This document shows positions 44,137-55,135 of a stretch of 64,000 nucleotides of DNA, piece after piece. The translations under genes were made by a program, and so were the position numbers. Position 1 is the first letter of the stretch, and each line of letters starts with the position of its first letter. Origin of the DNA: Acanthosepion esculentum (Eukaryota > Mollusca > Cephalopoda > Sepiida > Sepiidae); the NCBI GenBank assembly GCA_964036315.1, contig OZ038479.1, positions 59,609,746-59,673,745 of the forward strand, in the 5' to 3' direction. The notes beneath the pieces were generated by a model. That model saw only the letters and a program-made list of their open reading frames with translations, searched no databases and was not told the DNA's origin.

Positions 44137-45329
44137 CACCAAGACAGTGTCATCTGCATCATGTTTGTTGTTAATGTAATGTCTGCTGATAACAAATCCT
44201 GGCAGGTCCTCTAATTCTCTTAGTCCTTTTCTCTTGCTGACATCAACTATCCTCTCTACAATTACTTTTCAGTTTTTCATCTGAATCTGCCACCAAGACA
44301 GTGTCATCTGCATCATGTTTGTTGTTAATGTAATGTCTGCTGATAACAAATCCTGGCAGGTCCTCTAATTCTCTTACTCCTTTTCTCTTGCTGACATCAA
44401 CTATCCTCTCTACAATTACTTTTCAGTTTCTCATCTGATTCTGCCACCAAGACAGTGTCATCTGCATCATGTTTGTTGTTAATGTAATGTCTGCTGATAA
44501 CAAATCCTGGCAGGTCCTCTAATTCTCTTAGTCCTTTTCTCTTGCTGACATCAACTATCCTCTCTACAATTACTTTTCAGTTTTTCATCTGAATCTGCCA
44601 CCAAGACAGTGTCATCTGCATCATGTTTGTTGTTAATGTAATGTCTGCTGATAACAAATCCTGGCAGGTCCTCTAATTCTCTTAGTCCTTTTCTCTTGCT
44701 GACATCAACTATCCTCTCTACAATTACTTTTCAGTTTTTCATCTGAATCTGCCACCAAGACAGTGTCATCTGCATCATGTTTGTTGTTAATGTAATGTCT
44801 GCTGATAACAAATCCTGGCAGGTCCTCTAATTCTCTTAGTCCTTTTCTCTTGCTGACATCAACTATCCTCTCTACAATTACTTTTCAGTTTTTCATCTGA
44901 ATCTGCCACCAAGACAGTGTCATCTGCATCATGTTTGTTGTTAATGTAATGTCTGCTGATAACAAATCCTGGCAGGTCCTCTAATTCTCTTAGTCCTTTT
45001 CTCTTGCTGACATCAACTATCCTCTCTACAATTACTTTTCAGTTTTTCATCTGAATCTGCCACCAAGACAGTGTCATCTGCATCATGTTTGTTGTTAATG
45101 TAATGTCTGCTGATAACAAATCCTGGCAGGTCCTCTAATTCTCTTAGTCCTTTTCTCTTGCTGACATCAACTATCCTCTCTACAATTACTTTTCAGTTTT
45201 TCATCTGAATCTGCCACCAAGACAGTGTCATCTGCATCATGTTTGTTGTTAATGTAATGTCTGCTGATAACAAATCCTGGCAGGTCCTCTAATTCTCTTA
45301 GTCCTTTTCTCTTGCTGACATCAACTATC
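44137..45329 (-). repeat. 154-bp tandem array derived from a LINE reverse transcriptase
   Basis: Units begin at 44137, 44291, 44445, 44599, 44753, 44907, 45061 and 45215, the last cut at 45329 by a SINE. The start word CACCAAGACAGTGTCATCTG recurs at exactly 154-bp spacing. Units are nearly identical; the unit from 44291 differs at CTTACTCC and in TTTCTCATCTGATTC. On the minus strand each unit encodes IVERIVDVSKRKG, RELEDLPGFVISRHYINN and then KHDADDTVLVADSDEKLK, the RT motif with catalytic ADD (Tyr changed to Asp). 154 is not a multiple of three, so the frame shifts at every junction and the array is not a protein-coding repeat. Confidence 0.95.
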
Positions 45330-45632
45330 AGTCAGTCAGTTATGTGCTATATGTGATACACACTTAGGCGATCATGTATCTTTTGATACATGATTGATTA
45401 GGCTGATGTTTTCCTGCAGTAGGTTGCCATTTCTGTCTGTAGTAGACCAGTTGGCATCCAAGGCTATAACACCCGGTTTGTCCTGCTATTTACTCATAGT
45501 CTTGGCCTGAAGAAGATTCATACCTTTCCTAAGAGTATTAGCATGTAAGTGAATGCAATGGATGCGACTGGAATTCGAACTCAGCTCTCCAATTCCTCAA
45601 TCTGAGTCACTATCCACTCCTCCAACGTGCCT
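45330..45632 (-). repeat. tRNA-derived SINE inserted at the edge of the 154-bp array
   Basis: Full-length antisense copy. It runs from the 3' hairpin module (GATCATGTATCTTTTGATAC at about 45371) through GGTTGCCATTTCTGTCTG and GGAATTCGAACTCAGC (B box, minus) to the damaged A box at about 45620. On the left the array stops inside a unit (GACATCAACTATC). On the right, RT-related sequence resumes with TTTTCATCTGAATCTGCCAC, a little further on in the unit, so about 20 bp of the unit was lost at the insertion. Confidence 0.9.
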
Positions 45633-45920
45633 CTTTTTCATCTGAATCTGCCACCAAGACAGTGTCCTCTGCATCATGTTTGTTGTTAATGTAATGTCTG
45701 CTGATAACAAATCCTAGCAGGTTAGAGGTTTCTTTTAGAAGTATTTTGCTGTACAAGTTAAATAAATCTGAGAAAACACATCCTCATCACACTCCTTTTC
45801 TATTCGAGTGTACTCACTCAACTTATTATCTATTTGCATACACAGCTTTGATTTTACTAAGACAGATTGTGGATCATTCACGTATCCTTTCTGTGTAAAA
45901 CAGTTGGGCATTTTACAAGT
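45633..45920 (-). pseudogene. LINE reverse transcriptase fragment, parent of the 154-bp array
   Basis: Immediately beside the array, the minus strand carries the same RT segment in unduplicated form and extends further upstream: DNKLSEYTRIEKE, then GCVFSDLFNLYSKILLKET (the RQGC.FSP.LFNLY box with its Arg/Gln turned to stops), then GFVISRHYINNKHDA and DTVLVADSDEK. Here the catalytic box reads AED rather than ADD. Divergence from array units begins at TAGCAGGTTAGAGG (45715). This supports origin of the monomer by local duplication of a dying LINE. Confidence 0.8.
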
Positions 45921-45939
45921 AAATGAATCTGTGCCAGGG

Positions 45940-46500
45940 CCGGTGCAAATGTCTCATGCCTCACCAATCTATGAATAGGGGCTCCCCGAATCTATAATAT
46001 GAAACCCCCCACTCTACTACATGTCAATTTACATAAGATAATATTTATATAAAATAATTAGTTTACACTAAAATTTGTATGTACAATAATGGATCATATA
46101 CAATATAGGTGAACAATTCAACTAGAAAAAGTGAAAATAAATCAATGAATTGAAATATAAATTACAGAAATTGTCATAATAGATCATTCCATCTTAAATA
46201 AATTGACAATGTTTTAAGGCAATTTTTAAAATCAACTTGAGATTTTTCATGTTGAATAATTTACCATATCCAACATTATGGATAAAAAAATAATTAATTT
46301 TATATTATGTTTTTTTGAAACTTAACATGAGCAAAAACAAATGCATGGATTTGGAAGACCCCAGAATGACATCAAAATCTGCAAAATATTTTCATTCATT
46401 AATAGCTAGTTTTGCTTAGTTTAATTTGTAACATATAAATGTAGATGGAAAGAAAGCAAATGTTGATAGCGAAGGTCACAAGGCACTGCCCGGGGCCCCC
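45940..46500 (+). repeat. Dispersed hAT-like noncoding repeat, copy 2
   Basis: Partner of 17070-17810, from CAGGGCCGGTGCAAATGTC to GCACTGCCCGGGGCCCC. It lacks the SINE found in copy 1, so it shows the empty site (GTTTTGCTTAGTTT at about 46412). The GC-rich ends and coreless AT-rich middle suggest a hAT-derived non-autonomous element. Confidence 0.55.
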
Positions 46501-46569
46501 AATCAGGCTCCCCATCCCCATCAGAGAATTTAGAGGTAGTATCCACCAGCCATGCCTGATGGTGGTTGT

Positions 46570-49470
46570 AATGGGAATTAACTTGAAAAGTTAATATTTA
46601 AAATTGAGGAAACCAGGCTTTGAAATTTGGATTTTACTAGCATACCAGAGGTGCCCTGGAGTATACTTTTCCTAGTGGGCTGTGGGAGAAACAAAAAGCT
46701 TTTAATTGCAATAAATTGAATTAGCACTTGGATTAGTTTGGGATTGAACTCCAATTGTAGGATAGAACGAAACAAGGAGCAACTACATTTCACTGCCACA
46801 AAAATGACAACCGAGTCCAATCAGCTTACATATGCCAGGTGGAATGTTGACCACAATTCAATAATGGAATATTGTTAATTTTAATCTTACCCTCACTTCT
46901 ACCTTGATGATAAATGAAATCAAAATTCAGTATAAAAGTGCAGGATCATGTGATCAAACCACATCTGCTGACGCTGTTACTATGCACACATGCTAATTGA
47001 TTTGTTATGTGACACCTGAAATAAACATTCTCCATAGAGAGACCAGTCAATTATAGTTGGCAATCATCCACAGTGATAGGGACATATGGAATGAGGCAGT
47101 CTTTCACAGCTGTAGCAGAGAGGCTGTCATTCACAACAGGTATTCAGTGAGTCAAGACAGGCAGTAGAAGTCAAGTAGTTGGCATCATCACTGCTTAAGA
47201 TGAAGAATTTAACCTACTGAGGAAATTTTTCCCAGGTTAAGGAGATTTTCTTTGAAGAATCACAAGCATTCTGTTTGGATGTTCCCAGTATGTATCTTTT
47301 CTGTAGTAAAAAGTGTTACCCAGTACTGGTTGGAATAGGAATTAACTTGAGAAGTTGATGTGAAAAGCCAAGAGAGCTAAGCTCAGTGTGATGAACACGT
47401 ATCAATGCTGATGGAAAAGTGGCCCCCAAGTCATGTATGGACATGTCAATTGAAGACAGTTAATTACATCTGGGTTTCTCTGTTAGCAGCAGAACAGCTT
47501 GGCATATCCAGATATGGGCCTCTCCGCAACTTCTCCAGATCTGGGTCTTTGTTAACCATCTCATGTCAATAAAAGCAACATGAAAACTGTTAGTCTGCTT
47601 TTGGCAAGAATTGTTTTACAATGGGAATTAACTTGAGAAATTAATGGAAAAGCATAAGGATCCAAGCTATGATTTTGGGGTTTTACTAGTATACCTACCA
47701 GAGCATACTTTTTCTAGTGTGCTGTTGGAGAAATGTATAAATTGAATTAGAGCACCTGAAATTACCTGGGTCTGCACTCCACACTTAAGAGAGTTTTAAA
47801 TGGATGACTGGACAAAACAAGGAACACTCACTATCACATGTGCTAGGGAGATGACAATGGAGATAAAATATTTTGCACCTGCCATGGAAGGTGGTATCTT
47901 AACCCCAATTCAGCGCTGAAGTATTGTTCTTGTTTAATATTCTCCTCAATTCTGACTTGATTATATATGAAGTCAAAATTCAGTATTTAATTAGAGGATG
48001 ATATAAACAACTCACATGTCCAGAGCCTACTTTCTGTTGTTGCAGAATGGGAAAATTATCATTTTTATGACACCTGGTAGTATTTGTCCTGCAAACAAGT
48101 TTTGGCTGAGTCCGAGTAAAAAAAAAGACAAGAATTAATAAATGTATTCAGACATGTTACAAAAACGTAAACAAAAAAATGAAGTTAAAAAAAAGTGAAG
48201 ACAAGGCCAAGCTACATAATTTGAATTTCACTTGCATAACAGAAGTAATCTGCCCTTTAGTTTTTCTAGTGGTTGTTGTAAACATGAAAAGCTTTTAAGT
48301 ACAATAGATTGAATTAGAGCACCTGGAATTACCTGTGTTTGAACTCAAGTCTTAACAGAGTTTTAACTCTTAGGACTGGACTAAGCAAGAAGAAACTCAC
48401 TGCCATGTGCTTCAGAAATGACAATTGATATTGTTTAATATTCTCCTCAATTCTGCCTTGATTATATATTGTTACGAGGGAGCATTTCTATAAAAAGTAT
48501 TATTTAAAGTGATTAAAATAGTTTAAATGTATAATAGGCCACTCTACATTGTCCCAGTAATAAAATTCAAAAAGTTTTAATTCACTAAATAGCTTCGATC
48601 AGTAAATAGCTTTTGGAACATTCTAGAAAAATCGAGAACGCTTTAAGGTCCCAGAAAATTCTACCTAGTTGTTTCGGTCCCCTATAAATAGGTTTTTCAA
48701 AGGCACCCAGACAGTTTGTAAGTTGCTGTCGCCAAGCTAACTCCGGTCGATTCACGGATACAAAGTCCAACCGTAAGAATCCTTCTACATTTTCTCCAGC
48801 CACAGAACGTCTGCATGAAACCCTCCTGGGACCAGTGGTAAATAGATATTTGGAAATTTCCATTGACCAAAGAATGTTATTTTATTATTGTCTTTGAATT
48901 TTTGTAAAAATAGAGTGGTCTGTTTAAAACTTAGCGGTTGTCCATTCCTAAAAAGTAACTACCTTCCTTCTTCCTCGTGAACTCCTTACCTGACCCCGTA
49001 TTTGACCTTCTCGGTTCCTGCCTTAGTAGTTTCCTAAAATCCATTATGTTAGCTTTTGTAGTCATGTTTGTTAACTGTTAATTTTTATGTTGTTAATGTA
49101 AATAAATTGTCTCATTACCAATAATCACATTTCATATTTTTATATTTTTTTGTTACCACCACGTGTGCGAAACATATTGTCTATCTTATCGCACGTGAGC
49201 GTAACAATATGAAATCAAAATTCAGTATATGATTGAAGGATGACCTAACAAAGCCACATCTACAGAGCCTGTTTCTATTCACACACAAAAATTGACTTGT
49301 TATTTGACACCTGAAAGGAAAGTGTTTTGCATAATTACAGGACTGCAGTGGGCGGTCATCCAGTGACCCAGGCAGATGCAACGAAGCAGTCTCCCACAGA
49401 TATAGTCAAGAGTCAGAATATATTGTAACTGTAAAGCAATTTAGAAGGAACCAGTCTCTAGAAAGTTTTA
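46570..49470 (+). repeat. Cluster of partial copies of one repeat unit
   Basis: Partial copies begin near 46573, 47328 and 47621 (GGAATTAACTTGA-AA-TT), with a fourth covering 48220-49400. They share TTTTACTAG/CAT...ACCAGAG, TTTTTCTAGTG, AAATTGAATTAGAGCACCTG, TAATATTCTCCTCAATTCTG and GAAATCAAAATTCAGTAT. Spacing is uneven (about 1.04 kb, then about 0.5 kb after removing the solo LTR), so these are not a simple satellite. No open frame of note. Confidence 0.75.
48470..49206 (+). mobile_element. 737-bp solo LTR with 4-bp target duplication
   Basis: Begins TGTTACGAGGGAGC and ends GAGCGTAACA, giving a perfect 7-bp inverted terminus TGTTACG/CGTAACA. ATAT flanks both sides (48466-48469 and 49207-49210). 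Sister repeats at about 46910 and 47960 read straight through, which gives the empty site. Inside are a TATA-like CCTATAAATAG at about 48681 and AATAAATTG at about 49101, spaced as in an LTR promoter and poly(A) signal. No internal region remains, so it is a recombined solo LTR. Plus is the transcription sense suggested by these signals. Confidence 0.9.
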
Positions 49471-49740
49471 AAAAAAAAAAACACTAAGCGGTGATCCATT
49501 GGTAATCCAACTTTTTTATATAAAAAATGTCACAAGTGAAATAAATTGTAATGAATTAGCAAATTTTTATTATTCTATTAGCCGAGAGATGTTAACTTTT
49601 TATTTTACTAGAAGATGCTTTTTTCCCCCAGAGATTCAAGCATTTTTAAATAGTATGTTAGCACACAGGTGTTGTCTTTCTGTGCATCACTTAATCTTTG
49701 AACCTCATCTTTCTTTTTCTTAGCAATTATGTAAATTCCT
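49470..49740 (-). pseudogene. Penelope-like RT scrap
   Basis: Matches 51130-51310 of the neighbouring Penelope-like remnant (CACTAAGCGGTGATCCATTGG versus CACTGCTAAGAGGTGATCCC; AAGTGAAATAAATTGTAATG; AGAGATTCAAGCATT). The coding frame is lost. Confidence 0.55.
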
Positions 49741-50229
49741 CATACAGATTTTACGTCATTTTTATTTTAAGTCCCTTATCCTTTGTTTTTGAAGTAGTTG
49801 TAACAAATTTTATATTAAATTTAGATAAATTATTTTCAACTTGCTAACCAGTAGTTTTATCAAGATTATTATTCACATAATAATCCTGTGAATATAACAG
49901 GCTTTCCTTTTCACATTACATTTGAAATAAGTGGAATATGGGATGATTATGTCAATGCATTTCTCTTCATTATGTCAATATCATGGGTTACAAATTCTAA
50001 ATGCTCTTAATGCTGATAATTATTGTATTGCTATGGTGCAAATAGAAATTTATGAGATCATTTTTATTAGTGGAATTTCAATAGACACTTTATTTTAGAT
50101 TATTATCAGTGTTTCATAAGTAAATTTGATTGTTTAGTTTATTTCTGTCTATATTTCTGAGATGAGGTAATGTAATTATTTACACTATTTACATTGTTCA
50201 GACTGTTGTCATATTCACAAAGATTCTTC

Positions 50230-51320
50230 TGTACAGCCTTCTTCCAAACCCTTTATTTCATCAATATTCCAAACCCTTTTCCCTCCATATATAGTCAGCT
50301 ATGCCAGATTTTTCTATTTCCCCTTTACAGTGTTCCTGCAGTCTTATCTTAAAGGGAGGGCCTGTTTCTCCTTGATATTTCTTACCACAGTCGCACGGGT
50401 CTGCCTACCCAATATGAAGGATGGTGTATACACAGTCCTTAATCATGTTCTCCCCTATGGGAGGGTTTAATTGGAAGAGATATCTGCAAAGTGTTGAACC
50501 ACTTTTGAAGGCCTTCCTGATATTATATGAACCACAGTTCTTTAGTATTTTTTTTTATAATCCCTTCACATAAGGTAGGCAGACCAAGGCTGTTTTCTGA
50601 GTATTGTTACCATCTTGTACTCTTCTATCCCAGTTTGTCGGAGCTGCTGTAGGGTAGCGTTACGTTATAGGGTACTGCTTGTACTGACCATTTCTTCTTC
50701 ATATGTCTCAGGGTTGCCACTTTTGTTCAATGATGTAAGCAGCGAATGATCTCTTTCTTTACACTGTATGGGTGGTGGGAGTTGAGGTAGTGTCTAGTGA
50801 ATGTTATCTTGCAGTATACAGATAGCTGGACCTCTTCCTGGTGTGGCCAGAGTATGAAGGTCTCATCCATGTATCAAAGCCACAGAGTTGGCTTTGGTGA
50901 TGTGGATTCTAATGCACTTTCTTCAAAGTATTACATGTATATGTTAGCCATTGCTGGTGATAATGCCGGGCACATTGCTAACCCGTCATCCTGCCGATAT
51001 ATGTCTGATCCCATTCCGAAATGTGTACAGAAAGTCAACATCTCCATCAGGTTATCTATTGGTATACTGGTCTGTTCTCCTAGGGATGGGTCCGAGGCCA
51101 GTCTGTCCTACTGCAGATAGACAAGCTAAAACACTGCTAAGAGGTGATCCCATTGGTAATCTGAATTCTTTTATAAGAATCATTGTCATAAGTGAAATAA
51201 CCTTGATTTGTAATGAGTCAGCATTTTCTATGATTTTATATGTTGGTAGAGAGTAGCTAATTTGTTATTGTACAGTATTGTGATTTAGAGATTCAAGCAT
51301 TGGCAAATATGAACTCTTGT
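50230..51320 (-). pseudogene. Penelope-like element: RT C-terminus and GIY-YIG nuclease
   Basis: In minus-strand order: FTYDNDSYKRIQITNG (before the GSPLS motif) near 51150-51200; the catalytic box at about 50860, YMDETFILWPHQEEVQL, where the usual DD is D-E; TTSTPTTHTV-type linker residues; AAYIIEQKWQP; VCLPYVKGL; YNIRKAFKSGSTLCRYLF; then the GIY-YIG start GENMIKDCVYTI, CGKKYQGETGPPFKIRLQEH and GEIEKSGIADYIWREKGFG. The nuclease Arg-Leu-Glu-His region is well kept. A 90-bp stretch with a stop splits VYTI and CGKKY. Such elements copy themselves by target-primed reverse transcription. Broken in several frames. Confidence 0.85.
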
Positions 51321-51639
51321 GCCCACAAAAACTCAAAGTGTCAAAAGATGTCTTTTTCATTGACATCACTTTTTTTTTTAAACCTTCATTTTTGGCAATG
51401 TTTGATTTAAAAAAGAATGATTAAGATTGTAATAAAACCTAAACATATGAAAGTGAATTTATACATTTTTATTTTCTTGAGAATTGACTACAAAAATAAT
51501 CAAAAAGTAAATATTCAAACATATTTTTCTTATTTGTACAAGTAAGAAATGAAAACAAGACCCCAAATATTTCAACACTGTTTTGTGTGATGGTTGACAA
51601 AACAGTCTTAATTTCTTAGGATTATTTTGAGAAAGGAAA

Positions 51640-52115
51640 AGAGTCCCATTCAAACTAATGGTAGACTTGATCAGAGAAAATATATCACAAGTTCACAAGA
51701 CAGAAAGATATGAAGAAAAATTAGCTGAGAAAAAAGTACAAAATAATTTTTGGTTGCCATTGTAAACAGTGGCATAGCTAAAGGTGGCCAGAGGGGGTGA
51801 ACCTTTTGTGTCTGCTGTAGGCAGACACAAAAGGACCACCTGTATTGAAAGTGGTTTTAATGTCGGGACAATACTCACAGTTGAAGGATATTTTTTGATT
51901 TCAAGTAAATTAAATTATGGCATATTGGCCTATCTACTGTCTACAGAGCGACAATTGACAGATGAAATAGTTTTGATGATGCCATTGAAGAATTTGCCAA
52001 CAAAAAGTAAGAGAGTCCATTTCAAACCAATGGCAAACTTGATCAGAGGAAATAATTTCAAAAGTTCATGTGATAGCAAAATTTTCTTAATAGATTTCTG
52101 AGGAAAAAAATACAA
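51640..52115 (+). repeat. Local duplication (about 371-bp offset)
   Basis: 51640-51740 and 52010-52110 share AGAGTCCCATTCAAACTAATGG-type sequence, ACTTGATCAGAG, AAGTTCA and GTACAAAATAATTTTTGG/ATACAAAATAATTGG. A 105-codon open stretch at 51784-52101 spans the second copy but shows no domain I recognise. Confidence 0.6.
51802..51834. repeat. Perfect 14-bp hairpin near a hAT-like end
   Basis: CCTTTTGTGTCTGC, a 5-nt loop TGTAG, then GCAGACACAAAAGG. Just upstream, CAGTGGCATAGCTAAAGG at 51769 looks like a hAT terminal repeat. No matching opposite terminus was found. Confidence 0.6.
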
Positions 52116-52519
52116 AATAATTGGCAGTGTTGGTGTATTCACATTTTTTTTTTATCAGGGAAATAAACATAAAATTATATATCAATTTCAAAACAGGTGT
52201 ATCAGATGAAGGAAAAATGGAAGTGCATATTTAAATTTGAACTTGAGCTGTTAACAGCTTTCCATGACCTGATTGTGTAGAAGCTGTCCATGCCTGACAG
52301 ACTACCAAGAATTCATCATTCATTCATTTTATTCAATTAGCACATTTCACTGTGGTCACCACTCCTCTCCAACTCACAATTGTGCTTCATGGTGGCACTC
52401 TAAGCAGAATAAGTGCAATGGCTTGCTGGTTCCTTTTTCACCAGGAATGTTGGGGTTATCTTATCCCTTCTCTCAGAAGTGGATTTTTTTAAAAGTTACC
52501 ATCTTCTAATCTTTACCTG

Positions 52520-52625
52520 AAGAGGCAGGACCTACAAGGCAGCAGGTAGTTTGAATTCAGAGTTTCCTTCTCTAAGATTGGTTGCCACCCAAAGCTAAGT
52601 CTGTTCTGTTGTTTTACCCATATTT
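52520..52625 (-). repeat. SINE fragment
   Basis: Retains GTTTGAATTCAGAGTTTCCT and GATTGGTTGCCACCCAAAGC, the middle of the tRNA-derived SINE family in antisense. Both ends are missing. Confidence 0.55.
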
Positions 52626-53390
52626 TTACCAAGAATACAAGATCAAATTTTGTCAGAGACAATTTCAACATTTTCAATATCAGCAGATTACATAATGATT
52701 GTAATGTAAAAAGCCATGTAAAATAAACTATTTTGCTTTCATCTGACAGGTTTCCTCAAAATAGATAAAGAGCCAAAGCTTCATGAAATTAATTATCAAA
52801 GAAATATTGTTACCTTTTCTTAAAGATAACTCAACCCTTCAAATGAAATTCCCTTAAATAATACAATCATCATTTGATATACAAATTTAAGGATTGCACC
52901 CAATTGGCTGTTATTTTGTAAATTTTCTGTTGATAATTGTATGCATATATACTAGCAGAATAAATTGTTTTAAAACAGAATAAATGAAAACATATATCTT
53001 ATTTCCATAATATATTGAAGGAATTTAATATCTTATAACCTTCCAGTCCTATGTAAATAATGGGTGACAAAAAATTTCAAGAAATGAGTTGTTTTTAAAA
53101 AGGATTCTATCAAGCCCATTCAGGGTTCAGACATGAGAATATAGGGTTAAACTTTTATCAAAAATACATATGAAAGTGTATACTCAAAAAGTAAGTATAA
53201 ACCATTTTTAATTTCACCCCAAGCAAGGCAATAAAGCCACTAAGACACAAGGGGTAATCTGGGTGTGAGAGAATATGAGAAAATAAAAAGAAGATTAAAA
53301 AATGAGTTAAAAGGTTTTTTTATTTATTCAAATTATGTGCCTTGAATTAAATGCAAAAAGTGCAGAACAAAAATTTTGGAAACTTTTATT
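52626..53390. other. Noncoding region
   Basis: 53205-53330 resembles 56150-56290 (TTTCACCCC-AAGCAAG, ACACAAGGGGT, GAGAGAATATGAGAAA), probably the 3' tail of the LINE family found at 56.5 kb. No gene recognised. Confidence 0.5.
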
Positions 53391-53394
53391 TCAT

Positions 53395-53965
53395 ACTTAC
53401 ATAATAATCTGAAGTGGTAAGGTGAGCTGGGATAAATGGTGGCTCCCTCTGACTTAAGAGACATAGGTTTCATTTCTGCCAAATGGCACAAATTTTTCTT
53501 TAATAATATTTCTCAAATATTCAGGCTGGTAGGTGAAATATACTTTTTAATAAATAAATGGAGTGCCTACTCAAATATGACTATCCACTAAAAATAACAT
53601 TTATAATGATACAAATCTGTCGGATTAATAAAAATCAATTCTAAAAATTCTTTTCGTTTAGATTTGGATATAAAATTATGTACAAATATGAAAAAACCGA
53701 GAGATCTATGCCAAGAGAAATTTCACTTAAAAGCTTAAAATTGGCTTTGGCTTTGAGTGTCTGTTCTTTCATGACAAGGTGCACTACTCCCTCCGGCCTG
53801 AGGGATGCAGGTTCAATTTCTGCCGAAGGGCACAAATGTTTCTTTAATAAGATTTCTTGAACATTCAGGCTGGTAGGTATAAATAAATACTGTTCAATAA
53901 ATAAATGGAGTGCCTACTCAAATATTTATATCCACTAAAAATAACATTTAAAGTGATATATACTG
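53395..53965 (+). repeat. Local tandem duplication with SINE-like core
   Basis: 53420-53610 and 53775-53965 share ATTTCTGCC, TTCTTTAATAA, ATTCAGGCTGGTAGGT, AATAAATGGAGTGCCTACTC and CCACTAAAAATAACATTT. The second copy contains GGATGCAGGTTCAATTTCTG, a B-box-like word, so the unit may be a tRNA-derived SINE of a second type. Confidence 0.7.
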
Positions 53966-54429
53966 GTAAGTAACAATTTCTTCATGGCAATATTTAAACT
54001 TAACGCCAAAAGAAAAATCTATTGCCAATAGTTTAAATTTTTTAAATTCAAGGCCAAAAGAGATTTAATCAAATTATACATGTAGATAACAACACTGACT
54101 AGAGCAACCTTGATGAACTGTAACTACACACAATAAACAAGTCAGATTACTGAGCTGAAGTCACTGCAAAAATAAAAACATAGATGCCAGGAAAAGAAAA
54201 ACATGTAAAATTACTGGTAAAAGTTGACACTGGAATAGAAATGGAATTATCGCTCTGGATATATAAAGAAAAAAAAATGAAGAAATCAAATACCATTTTA
54301 ACAGCTTTTAATAAAACCATGATCCTGAGTCCTGTAACTCATTAGAGACGTAGGGCCACCACATGTACTGCAACCATAGAAGAAGTGGTGTGTTTTGGGC
54401 AAAATAATCTGATGAAGCCCAACCCTATC

Positions 54430-54660
54430 TAGGGTGGTTTAAATTCAGAGTTTTCTTTCTCCTAGAACAGTTGCCACCCAAGGCTGTAGAACCCAGTCTG
54501 TCCTTCTACTTACTCATAGCAGGGGGAAAGAAGAGATGTATTCATACCTTCTCCAAGAGTATTTGCACATAAGTGAATGTAATGAACTCAACTGGAATTT
54601 GAACTTAGCTCTCCAATTCCTCAATCGGAGGTGCAATCCATTACACCACCATGCCTCTAT
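54430..54660 (-). repeat. tRNA-derived SINE, 3'-truncated
   Basis: Antisense copy with GTTGCCACCCAAGGCTGTAG, CAAGAGTATTTGCACATAAG, ATTTGAACTTAGCTCTCCAA (B box, minus) and CATTACACCACCATGCC (A box, minus). The hairpin module is absent. Ends near CTATAATAAGACC. Confidence 0.85.
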
Positions 54661-54759
54661 AATAAGACCATGATCCCACAAATTGGTACTATTTGTCTCC
54701 AATGTAGATATGACCAAGGCTCATGGTCAGAGTAAAAGATTTTCATTGCAGACACAAAC

Positions 54760-55135
54760 AGACTAATAGGTTTGCGAAGCTGTAAATAATAAGACCACAT
54801 TGTGAGAAAAGGGAGACAAACAATATGAGGCATTGAAAGACATAATCAATGCCACATCCCCTCCTCACTGAAATATGCGCCATCTAATGGACTTAATGAA
54901 AGATATAGACGGTCTGCAAAAAACACAATGAAAAAAGCCAAAGAAAGTGGACTAGATATAGACACGCCATTGCTATACCTAAAAACAACTCCAGTTGACT
55001 AACAACTACCAAGTCCAGTGGAGCTATTGTATAACAAAATGATACAAAGGAATCCGGTAAAGATCAGGGACACTCAATATGAAAAAGATAACATTCATGA
55101 AGGACTGTACACTAGAGCAGATTGATTTTTCACTT
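54760..55135 (+). pseudogene. Ty3/Gypsy integrase C-terminal fragment
   Basis: The plus strand reads NATSPPH at about 54850, then, across shifts, NTMKKAKESGLDIDT and LYLKTTPVD, QLPSPVELLYNKM and RDTQYEKDNIHEGLYTRAD. These match the end of the integrase core and the C-terminal region in the same Gypsy group as the element at 1-3 kb. The upstream core and downstream LTR are gone. It is a lone scrap in the sense direction, not continuous with any other element here. Confidence 0.75.

Noticed and set aside
44137..45329. CRISPR-like regular array
   Set aside because: Units are contiguous with no unique spacers, and the DNA is from an animal genome. It is a tandem satellite. The 118-bp array at 61310 is rejected for the same reason.
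51784..52101. 105-codon gene on the plus strand
   Set aside because: It spans a local duplication and a hairpin, has no recognisable domain and no homologous frame in the first copy.
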